Shown: positions 45,832 to 54,085 of the stretch, piece by piece
Position numbering within the stretch: the first letter of the stretch is position 1
Layout: every line of letters begins with the position of its first letter
The notes under the pieces: generated by a model
What the model was told of the DNA's origin: nothing
What the model saw: the letters and a program-made list of their open reading frames with translations, nothing else
The model's database searches: none
Assembly (NCBI RefSeq): GCF_008520265.1
Contig: NZ_VIQM01000040.1
Span: 1 to 64,000 of the forward strand
DNA length: 64,000 bases
Source of the DNA: Sphingobacterium cavernae
GTDB lineage: Bacteria > Bacteroidota > Bacteroidia > Sphingobacteriales > Sphingobacteriaceae
Reading direction: 5' to 3'
Position numbers and translations under genes: made by a program

Positions 45832-47808
45832 ATGAAACTTAAACAATATATAGTATTAGCAGCTCTGGCAATCCAGAGTTTGGAATTTAGTAATGCGCAA
45901 CAGAAATCGTTAGTTGTAGATATCAATAAATCGACAGCTAAAATCAACCCAAATATGTGGGGTGTATTTTTTGAAGATATCAATATGGGCGCCGATGGCG
46001 GGATCTATGCTGAATTAATTAAAAATAGATCATTTGAATTCTTCAGACCGATGATGGGCTGGAAAAATTTGGGTACTGTAAAAGAGGGTAACTACCTTAT
46101 TCTGAATCGCCAAATGAATAGCGAAGCGAATCCACGTTATTTACGCGTAGCAAAAAATAGTTCAAATAATAGTCCTATTGGCTTGCGAAATGAAGGTTTT
46201 CGCGGAATGGGCGTGAAACAAAATAACACATATGAATTTTCTTTGTGGTATCGTCAACCGGCTCCAGGGATTTCAATTCGAGTAGAATTAGTCGATAGCA
46301 ATGGGGAAGTAATTGGTAAAACTTCATTGAAGCCTTCTCAAGCAAATAATCAATGGCAATATCAGGAAGTTAGCTTTACGTCTAGTAAAACAGATCCAAA
46401 AGCCAACCTTCAAATTTGGTTTGATGGCGAAGGAACAATCGATGTGGATATGATTTCATTGTTCCCAACAGATACGTGGAAAGGTCGTAAAAAAGGTCTT
46501 CGTGCCGATATGGTTCAAACATTAGCTGACTTGAAGCCTGGATTTATTCGTTTTCCTGGAGGATGTATCGTAGAAGGGTTTGATCTTTCGCAACGCTTTC
46601 AATGGAAAAAAACTGTAGGTCCTATCGAGAGCAGACAACTAATCGTAAATCGTTGGAATACTGAATTTGCGCATCGTTTGACACCAGATTATTTCCAAAC
46701 TTTCGGACTTGGTTTTTATGAGTATTTCTTGTTAGCTGAAGACTTGGGCGCAGAGCCTTTACCAATTTTGAATTGTGGTATGGCTTGTCAATTCAATACG
46801 GGTGAGGTAGTTCCTTTGGATCAGTTGGATGAATATGTACAAGATGCATTAGATCTTATAGAATTTGCAAATGGTTCAGTGAATACACAATGGGGTAAGT
46901 TACGTGCCGACATGGGACATCCTGCACCATTTAATTTGAAGATGTTAGGTGTAGGTAATGAAAACTGGGGTCCGCAATATGTAGAAAGGTTAAAAGTATT
47001 TCAAGATGCATTGAAAAAGTATCATCCAGAAATTGAAATCATAGCAAGCTCTGGTACAGATCCAGAAGGCGAACGTTTTGAATATTTGGACAAAGAATTG
47101 CGTGCGATGAAAATCGATATCATCGATGAGCATTTTTACAGAAGTCCAGAGTGGTTCTTGTCGAATGTGACACGATATGATAACTATGACAGCAACGGAC
47201 CGAAAATTTTCGCTGGCGAATACGCTTCACATAGTAAAAACAATAAAAAACCAGAGTATCGTAATAACTGGGAAGCCGCATTATCCGAAGCCGCATTTTT
47301 GACTGGTGTAGAGCGTAATGCAGATGTCGTTCAATTAGCATCTTATGCACCATTGTTTGCTCATATTGACGGTTGGCAATGGACACCAGATTTAATTTGG
47401 GTGGATAATCTTAATGTGTTTGTGACGCCTAGCTACCACGTGCAGAAAATGTATAGCACCAACAAAGGAACTGATGTAGTACCATTCTTACGCGATGGAA
47501 ATAATATAACTGGTCAGGATAATATATATGGTTCTGCTGTGGTCGATAAAAATACAAATGAGCTAGTTCTAAAAATCATAAATGTGGGTGAATCTACACA
47601 GCAGCTAAATATTGATTTGAAAGGAATTAAAAAATCACAAGGCAAAGCGGAAGTTACTGTTTTACAACATGACGATCCTTTAGCGCATAATGAAGTAGGA
47701 AAAGCACCTTCTGTTTCTCCTGTAACATCAGAAGTGAATTTCAAAGGCAAAAAGTTAGCCTATACTTTGAAAAGTAAATCAGTCAACCTAATCAAAATAA
47801 AATTATAA
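45832..47808 (+). CDS. GH51 alpha-L-arabinofuranosidase with inserted carbohydrate-binding domain
   Basis: A 658-aa secreted enzyme (signal ending EFSNAQ). A CBM-like beta-sandwich occupies about residues 65-215 (FSLWYRQPAPGISIRVELVD). The catalytic barrel follows with acid/base Glu377 (GVGNENWGPQY) and nucleophile Glu463 (IFAGEYASH), and a C-terminal beta-sandwich. It represents a second GH51 subtype, distinct from the upstream gene, so the two probably act on different linkages or chain lengths. Confidence 0.93.
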   Translation: MKLKQYIVLAALAIQSLEFSNAQQKSLVVDINKSTAKINPNMWGVFFEDINMGADGGIYAELIKNRSFEFFRPMMGWKNLGTVKEGNYLILNRQMNSEANPRYLRVAKNSSNNSPIGLRNEGFRGMGVKQNNTYEFSLWYRQPAPGISIRVELVDSNGEVIGKTSLKPSQANNQWQYQEVSFTSSKTDPKANLQIWFDGEGTIDVDMISLFPTDTWKGRKKGLRADMVQTLADLKPGFIRFPGGCIVEGFDLSQRFQWKKTVGPIESRQLIVNRWNTEFAHRLTPDYFQTFGLGFYEYFLLAEDLGAEPLPILNCGMACQFNTGEVVPLDQLDEYVQDALDLIEFANGSVNTQWGKLRADMGHPAPFNLKMLGVGNENWGPQYVERLKVFQDALKKYHPEIEIIASSGTDPEGERFEYLDKELRAMKIDIIDEHFYRSPEWFLSNVTRYDNYDSNGPKIFAGEYASHSKNNKKPEYRNNWEAALSEAAFLTGVERNADVVQLASYAPLFAHIDGWQWTPDLIWVDNLNVFVTPSYHVQKMYSTNKGTDVVPFLRDGNNITGQDNIYGSAVVDKNTNELVLKIINVGESTQQLNIDLKGIKKSQGKAEVTVLQHDDPLAHNEVGKAPSVSPVTSEVNFKGKKLAYTLKSKSVNLIKIKL

Positions 47809-47810
47809 GT

Positions 47811-50171
47811 ATGAAAAGATTTGTGTGCAGAAATAAAATCATTGCTGTTGCGATTGCTGTATTGATTTCTTCAAATAGTAAAGCGCAGGATAATAACCAA
47901 GGAATTTCTTTGTTTAGCTTATCAGATGTAAGACTCAAGGATGACTTATTTCTGCACGCGCAGAATCTAAATAAGCGTTATGTTCTTGAATTGGATGCGG
48001 ACCGACTATTGGCTCCGTATTTAAAAGAGGCAGGTCTAACGCCCAAAAAACCGAACTATACAAACTGGGAAAATTCTGGGCTTGATGGTCATATAGGAGG
48101 TCATTATGTTTCCGCGTTGGCGTTATTGTATGCAGCTTCAGGCGATCAGGCAGCTTACGACAAATTAGATTATGTACTCAAAGAGCTTAAGAGATGTCAA
48201 GATAACTTGGGTACTGGATATATTGGTGGTGTGCCAAGAAGTCAAGAATTCTGGACAGATGTGAAGCAAGGGAAAATTAGAGCGGGAGGCTTTGACCTCA
48301 ATGGTCGTTGGGTTCCTTTATACAATATTCACAAAATATACGCTGGACTTCGTGACGCGTACACACTAGCAGGACGTGAAGATGCCAAGGATATGCTGAT
48401 TAAACTTACAAATTGGGGAGTTGATTTAATCAGTGGGCTGACAGACGCGGAGATTCAGGATATGCTACGTAGTGAGCATGGTGGTTTGAATGAGGTTTTT
48501 GCAGATGCTGCAGTAATTGCTAACGATCCGCGCTTCATGAAATTAGCGGAGAAATTTACCCATCTTCAGATTTTAAATCCACTTATCGCGCAAAAAGATG
48601 AGTTAACAGGAAAACATGCTAACACCCAAATTCCCAAAATAATAGGTGCTAAACGTATTGCTGATCTTGAAGGCAGAAAAGATTGGGATGAAGGTGCACG
48701 ATTCTTCTGGGAAACTGTTGTAAACAAACGTTCTGTTGCGATTGGTGGTAATAGTGCTAGTGAACATTTTCACCCCTCAACGGACTTTTCCAACATGATG
48801 ACCAACATTGAGGGGCCTGAGACCTGCAATACCTACAATATGATGAAGTTGAGCACGCAGTTTTTCCAATCGGATGGACAAAGTAAGTTTGTAGATTATT
48901 ACGAACGTGCGATGTATAATCATATTTTATCATCGCAACATCCGGAACATGGCGGTTTGGTTTATTTCACATCGATGCGTCCTTCACATTATCGTGTGTA
49001 TTCGCAGCCGCACACAAGTTTTTGGTGTTGTGTAGGCTCAGGTATAGAAAACCATTCCAAATACGGGGAGTTAATTTATGCCCACCGCGATAATGAATTG
49101 TTTGTGAATCTTTTTGTTGGTTCAGAATTAGATTGGAAAGAAAAAGGTATACAATTAATTCAGCAAACTATTTTTCCTCAAGAAGGTAAAACAACTTTGT
49201 CTCTTAAAACAAAGAAATCGCAAAAATTAGCTTTAAAAGTACGTTATCCAAGCTGGGTAAAGAAAGATGGATTAGTTGTAAAAGTTAATGGCAAGACATT
49301 TAAGTCTACGACGGATGAGTTTGGGTATATTTCTATCGATCGTAAGTGGAAGAATAACGATAAAATCGTAATTGAATTCCCAATTGAAATAAATGTAGAA
49401 CAAATTCCTGATCAGTCGCCGTATTATGCTTACCGCTATGGACCAGTTGTGCTAGCCGCAAAAACAAATGCAGATAATATGACTGGATTATTGGCTGATG
49501 ATAGCCGTGGAGGACATATTGCTAAAGGAGATCAGGTTTCCCTAACGGAAATTCCGCATTTGGTGTCTAATTCCGCAGCCTTAGAAGAAAAAGTAGAAAT
49601 GGTTTCGCCTCGCGATTTACGTTTCAAATTAAATAGTCTGCAAGTAAAGAATACCGAGACACAAATGGAGCTTATGCCGTTTTACAAACTGCATGACAGC
49701 CGATATATTATTTATTGGCCGAAGGTAGATTCTAGCAATGAACTTGCGGAGAGACTCGTGAAATATGAACGTGATAATTACCAGAGACGTCTGAACGCAA
49801 TTACCGTTGATCAAATTCAATGTGGACAACAGCAATCTGAATCAGATCACGGTATCCAATACGATCAGTCGACTATTGGATCTGATAATGGCGTACAGTG
49901 GCGTAATGCATCAGGTTGGTTTTCATACCAAATGACAAATAAAAATAATCGTGCAAAATATTTGTGGATTTCGGACTTGGAAGGGAATACTAAAGATTTT
50001 GCTGTGCTTTTGGATGGTCAACCTTTAAAAGTTGCTGACAAAAGAGAAAATGGACGATACTATTTACTTCCGCAGACAAACGATAAAATGAAGGTGACAC
50101 TGCAAGGAAAAGACAATCTTACTGTACCTAAGATTAGAGAAATTAGATTATTAGCTGAAATACTAGAATAA
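47811..50171 (+). CDS. GH127 beta-L-arabinofuranosidase
   Basis: A 786-aa protein with a signal peptide (ending SSNSKAQ) and an (alpha/alpha)6 barrel of the former DUF1680. The zinc-Cys active site of GH127 is intact: Glu337 and Cys339 (EGPETCNTYN), and Cys406-Cys407 (FWCCVGSG). One Cys is the nucleophile in HypBA1. The opening FSLSDVRLKDDLFLHAQNLN is typical. It removes terminal beta-L-arabinofuranose, as found on hydroxyproline-rich glycoproteins and some pectin side chains. It starts 2 bases after the GH51 stop. Confidence 0.92.
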   Translation: MKRFVCRNKIIAVAIAVLISSNSKAQDNNQGISLFSLSDVRLKDDLFLHAQNLNKRYVLELDADRLLAPYLKEAGLTPKKPNYTNWENSGLDGHIGGHYVSALALLYAASGDQAAYDKLDYVLKELKRCQDNLGTGYIGGVPRSQEFWTDVKQGKIRAGGFDLNGRWVPLYNIHKIYAGLRDAYTLAGREDAKDMLIKLTNWGVDLISGLTDAEIQDMLRSEHGGLNEVFADAAVIANDPRFMKLAEKFTHLQILNPLIAQKDELTGKHANTQIPKIIGAKRIADLEGRKDWDEGARFFWETVVNKRSVAIGGNSASEHFHPSTDFSNMMTNIEGPETCNTYNMMKLSTQFFQSDGQSKFVDYYERAMYNHILSSQHPEHGGLVYFTSMRPSHYRVYSQPHTSFWCCVGSGIENHSKYGELIYAHRDNELFVNLFVGSELDWKEKGIQLIQQTIFPQEGKTTLSLKTKKSQKLALKVRYPSWVKKDGLVVKVNGKTFKSTTDEFGYISIDRKWKNNDKIVIEFPIEINVEQIPDQSPYYAYRYGPVVLAAKTNADNMTGLLADDSRGGHIAKGDQVSLTEIPHLVSNSAALEEKVEMVSPRDLRFKLNSLQVKNTETQMELMPFYKLHDSRYIIYWPKVDSSNELAERLVKYERDNYQRRLNAITVDQIQCGQQQSESDHGIQYDQSTIGSDNGVQWRNASGWFSYQMTNKNNRAKYLWISDLEGNTKDFAVLLDGQPLKVADKRENGRYYLLPQTNDKMKVTLQGKDNLTVPKIREIRLLAEILE

Positions 50172-50195
50172 CCTAAACACGATACAATTACCAAT

Positions 50196-52124
50196 ATGAG
50201 ACTTAATGAAATAATTATACCACTTTTAATGCTTTGCAGCACATGTTTATTTGGTCAAGACCAGAATAAGGATACGCAATATGCAGGCTATCTTTTTGCG
50301 TATTTCGAAGGTAAATCGGATCCCATGAAACGCGAATATTTAAGATTTGCGACTAGCTCCGATGGTATTAAGTGGAAAGCAATGCATAATAATTTCCCTG
50401 TTATAGCATCAGATACGATTTCTAGTACTGGAGGTATTCGTGATCCACATTTGCTACGCGGACACGATAAAGGATTTTATATGGTAGCTACAGATATGAA
50501 AACATTCAAAGATGGCTGGGACACGAATCCCGGTATCATCTTGATGTATTCTGATGACTTGGCAAAATGGAAACATAAAATCATCAACTTAGAGCAATCG
50601 TATCCTAAGAAATTCAAAAACGTAAAATGGGTGTGGGCACCGCAAACTTTTTACGACACTAAAAAAGGCAAGTATTTGGTGTATTTTACCGTTCGCTACC
50701 ACCACAATGAAAAATTGGATTTTTACGCTGCTTATGCAAATAAAGATTTTACAGGATTTGAGTCAGAACCAAAATTACTTTTTAGCCCTAAATTTGGTGG
50801 AATAGATGGCGATATAATTTTTGACAAAGGAACGTACCATTTCTTCTATAAAGGAAATACGAAAGACGAAAATGGAAAAGAGTTTAAAAACGGTATTAAA
50901 GTCGCTACATCAAAATCATTATGGGGGCCTTGGAAAGAAAATGAGGGTTATTTAGATAGTTATGCAGGCACTAATACGAAAGTGGAGGGTTCAAGTATTT
51001 TTAAACTAAATAATTCGGATGAATATTTATTGATGTACGATGTGTATTCTGATGGAAGATATGAGTTTCAACGCAGCAAAGATTTAGCAACATTTACCGA
51101 AAAACCAGAATCTTTCACTAAAAATTTTGATCCACGTCACGGCAGTATTATTTCAATCACAAAAGATGAAGCACGTGCGTTGGATCGTAAATGGGGGGGG
51201 GTATTACCAGAGCTGATTCAACCTACACAAAAAGGAGATCGATATGTATTTCAACCCAAAGGAAATCCAATTATCCAGCATCATTTCACGGCAGATCCTG
51301 CAGCATTAGTGAAAGATGATACATTATGGTTATACACTGGACATGATTTCGAAGGAGGTCAGCGCGGTTACGTGATGAAAGATTGGTTAGTTTATTCGAC
51401 GACCGATATGAAGACCTTTACAGAATATCCTGTTCCCTTGCATGTCGATGAATTTAAATGGGCAACAAGTAAAGCTGCATTTGCGGGTCATGTCACAGAG
51501 CGCAATGGCAAATACTATTGGTATGTGAGTACTAATCATACAGGTATTGGTGTTGCCGTAGCGGATCGTCCTGAAGGTCCATTTAAAGATGCATTGGGAA
51601 AACCATTATTAACGAATATGGATTGTTTTGCTTCGACGCATTCTTGGGCGTGTATTGATCCAGCGGTCTATATTGATGATGATGGCACAGCTTGGATTTT
51701 TTGGGGAAATAGAGAATGCTATTATGCGAAGCTCAAAGACAACATGATTGAAATCGACGGAGAGATTAAGCAAGTTAATTTTGATGGGTTTTCTTTCACA
51801 GAGGCACCTTGGATTCACAAATATAAAGGAAAATATTACTTGACATATGCAACTGAATTTCCAGAAAAGATTGCTTATGCGATGTCGGACAATATCCAAG
51901 GACCTTATGAGTACAAAGGTATTTTGAATGAAATCGCAGGTAATAGTAACACAAACCACCAATCCATTGTTGAATTCAAAGGCCAATGGTACTTTATTTA
52001 CCACAATGGGGGCATTAATACAGATGGGGGCAGTTACAGCAGATCGGTATGTATCGATCGGATGGAATATAATGAAGATGGTACAATCAAAAAGATAGTT
52101 ATGACCACCGAAGGTCTTCAATAA
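50196..52124 (+). CDS. Double-domain GH43 glycoside hydrolase
   Basis: A 642-aa secreted protein with two five-bladed-propeller GH43-like domains. The N-terminal domain has Asp83 (IRDPHLL), Asp204/206 (GGIDGDII) and Glu264 (VEGSSIF). The C-terminal domain has Asp367 (TADPAAL), Asp488 (CIDPAVY) and Glu536 (FTEAPW). Each half therefore keeps a possible base, pKa-modulator and acid. Likely activity is alpha-L-arabinofuranosidase or exo-arabinanase, not proven by sequence. A G9 tract (51193-51201) lies in the linker between the domains. The signal peptide ends about residue 20. Confidence 0.88.
   Translation: MRLNEIIIPLLMLCSTCLFGQDQNKDTQYAGYLFAYFEGKSDPMKREYLRFATSSDGIKWKAMHNNFPVIASDTISSTGGIRDPHLLRGHDKGFYMVATDMKTFKDGWDTNPGIILMYSDDLAKWKHKIINLEQSYPKKFKNVKWVWAPQTFYDTKKGKYLVYFTVRYHHNEKLDFYAAYANKDFTGFESEPKLLFSPKFGGIDGDIIFDKGTYHFFYKGNTKDENGKEFKNGIKVATSKSLWGPWKENEGYLDSYAGTNTKVEGSSIFKLNNSDEYLLMYDVYSDGRYEFQRSKDLATFTEKPESFTKNFDPRHGSIISITKDEARALDRKWGGVLPELIQPTQKGDRYVFQPKGNPIIQHHFTADPAALVKDDTLWLYTGHDFEGGQRGYVMKDWLVYSTTDMKTFTEYPVPLHVDEFKWATSKAAFAGHVTERNGKYYWYVSTNHTGIGVAVADRPEGPFKDALGKPLLTNMDCFASTHSWACIDPAVYIDDDGTAWIFWGNRECYYAKLKDNMIEIDGEIKQVNFDGFSFTEAPWIHKYKGKYYLTYATEFPEKIAYAMSDNIQGPYEYKGILNEIAGNSNTNHQSIVEFKGQWYFIYHNGGINTDGGSYSRSVCIDRMEYNEDGTIKKIVMTTEGLQ
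51193..51201 (+). repeat. G9 homopolymer at the GH43 inter-domain linker
   Basis: Nine consecutive G lie in frame as part of RKWGGVLPE, in an otherwise AT-rich gene. Loss of one G gives a stop codon (TGA) within a few codons, leaving only the first GH43 domain. The tract may be a slippage site, a sequencing-error site, or neutral. Confidence 0.8.
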
Positions 52125-52156
52125 GAGAATATTTATTAAAAGCTAGAACTAATATT

Positions 52157-54085
52157 ATGATGTTAATCAACTTAAAACTAAACCAAAAAGTTATAGGACT
52201 TATCCTGCTTATACAGTTCATAGGGGTGTGGACGTTTGCACAAGGGTATAAGTCTGGTCCGACAGACAAAGATTATGTCGGTTATTTATTCACATATTTC
52301 AAAGGTAATGCCGTAGAAAATGAAGTTGTGTGTTATGCTATAAGCACGGATGGCTATAATTTTAAAACGCTAAATAGCAACCAGCCTGTTATCAATTCTT
52401 CTGACATTAGTTTAACAGGAGGTGTACGTGATCCACATATTCTTCGTGGGCACGATGACAAAACGTTCTATATGGTATTGACGGATATGACCTCTTCCAA
52501 AGGTTGGGATTCTAATCGTGCGATGGTATTATTGAAATCAAAAGATTTACTTACTTGGTCGCATTCCAACATTCATATCCAAAAGAGATTTAAAGGACAA
52601 GAAGATCTTAAACGTGTATGGGCGCCACAAACTATTTACGATGAGTCCGTGGGTAAATACATGGTTTATTGGTCTATGAAGCACGGCAACGGTCCAGATA
52701 TTATCTATTATTCTTATGCCAATGCTGATTTCACAGATCTAGAAACAGAGCCAAAACCGTTATTCCTTCCGAAAAATGGCAAATCATGTATCGATGGAGA
52801 TATCATTAATAAGAATGGACTATTCTACATGTTTTACAAAACTGAAGGACATGGAAATGGTCTGCGTCTTGCAATTACAGATTCTTTGACTTCTGGAAAA
52901 TGGATTGAACAACCAGGATACAAACAACAAACGCGTGATGCGGTGGAAGGCTCAAGTATTTTCAAGTTAAATCATTCAGACAAATATATTTTGATGTATG
53001 ATGTCTACCACAAAGGACGTTATGATTTTTGTGAAAGTACTGATTTAGATAGATTTCAATTGATTGATCAAAAGATTTCTATGGATTTCCATCCAAGACA
53101 TGGGTCTATTATTCCACTCTCGAGATCAGAATTAATTGCCTTGACCAATAAATGGGGTAAACCAGAAGGAATAGAAATTCCAGCGGCTAAAAATCCAGTG
53201 CTTGAAGGCTATTATGCTGATCCAGATATTATCTATTCACAAAAGCACAAAAAGTACTTTATGTACCCAACGAGTGATGGATTTGATGGTTGGGGCGGTT
53301 ATTATTTCAAGACTTTTTCGTCAGAAAATTTGAGAGATTGGAAAGATGAAGGTGTAATTTTGGATTTAAAGAAAGATGTTTCTTGGGCAGATCGTCATGC
53401 TTGGGCACCTACGATTACGGAGAAAAAAGTTGGAAAAAATTATAAGTATTTCTACTATTTCACAGCTGCGCAGAAAATCGGTGTAGCGGTGTCGGATGAA
53501 CCAACTGGACCTTTCAAAGATTCAGGGAAACCACTAATAGACTTCAAACCAGAAGGTGTCAATAGAGGTCAAGAAATTGATCCTGCGGTGTTCAATGATC
53601 CAAAATCAGGGAAAAGCTATCTGTATTGGGGTAATGGGTATTTAGCAGTTGCAGAGTTGGAAAAGGATATGCTAAATATCAAGAAAAATACGATGAAAAT
53701 TATCACGCCAAATGGAACTTTCCGCGAAGGTGTATTTGTGATTTATCGTAATAATAAATACTATTATTTCTGGTCTGAAGATGATACACGTAGTGAAAAC
53801 TACAGTGTGCGATATGGTTATTCAAATTCGCCTACTGGACCAATAACTATTCCACCGAATAATAAAATCCTTCAAAAAGACCCTTCTCGTGGTATTTACG
53901 GCACAGGTCATAATTCAGTTATTCAAGTGTCAGGAAAAGACGAATGGTATATTGTTTACCACCGTTTTAGCATTCCCAACGGTATCAAAATGGGTGATGC
54001 AGCAGGATTCCACAGAGAAGTTTGTATTGATCCATTGCAATTCGATGCAGAGGGGAATATTTTACCAATAAAACCTAGTTTGTAA
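52157..54085 (+). CDS. Double-domain GH43 glycoside hydrolase, paralogue
   Basis: A 642-aa secreted protein with the same two-propeller architecture as its neighbour. The N-terminal domain has Asp92 (VRDPHIL), Asp213/215 (CIDGDII) and Glu264 (VEGSSIF). The C-terminal domain has Asp355 (YADPDII), Asp475 (EIDPAVF) and Glu524 (FREGVFV). The N-terminal domains of the two paralogues are close, while the C-terminal domains differ strongly, suggesting a shared first domain joined to different GH43 subfamilies. Its stop overlaps the GH2 start by 1 base (TAATG). Confidence 0.88.
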   Translation: MMLINLKLNQKVIGLILLIQFIGVWTFAQGYKSGPTDKDYVGYLFTYFKGNAVENEVVCYAISTDGYNFKTLNSNQPVINSSDISLTGGVRDPHILRGHDDKTFYMVLTDMTSSKGWDSNRAMVLLKSKDLLTWSHSNIHIQKRFKGQEDLKRVWAPQTIYDESVGKYMVYWSMKHGNGPDIIYYSYANADFTDLETEPKPLFLPKNGKSCIDGDIINKNGLFYMFYKTEGHGNGLRLAITDSLTSGKWIEQPGYKQQTRDAVEGSSIFKLNHSDKYILMYDVYHKGRYDFCESTDLDRFQLIDQKISMDFHPRHGSIIPLSRSELIALTNKWGKPEGIEIPAAKNPVLEGYYADPDIIYSQKHKKYFMYPTSDGFDGWGGYYFKTFSSENLRDWKDEGVILDLKKDVSWADRHAWAPTITEKKVGKNYKYFYYFTAAQKIGVAVSDEPTGPFKDSGKPLIDFKPEGVNRGQEIDPAVFNDPKSGKSYLYWGNGYLAVAELEKDMLNIKKNTMKIITPNGTFREGVFVIYRNNKYYYFWSEDDTRSENYSVRYGYSNSPTGPITIPPNNKILQKDPSRGIYGTGHNSVIQVSGKDEWYIVYHRFSIPNGIKMGDAAGFHREVCIDPLQFDAEGNILPIKPSL

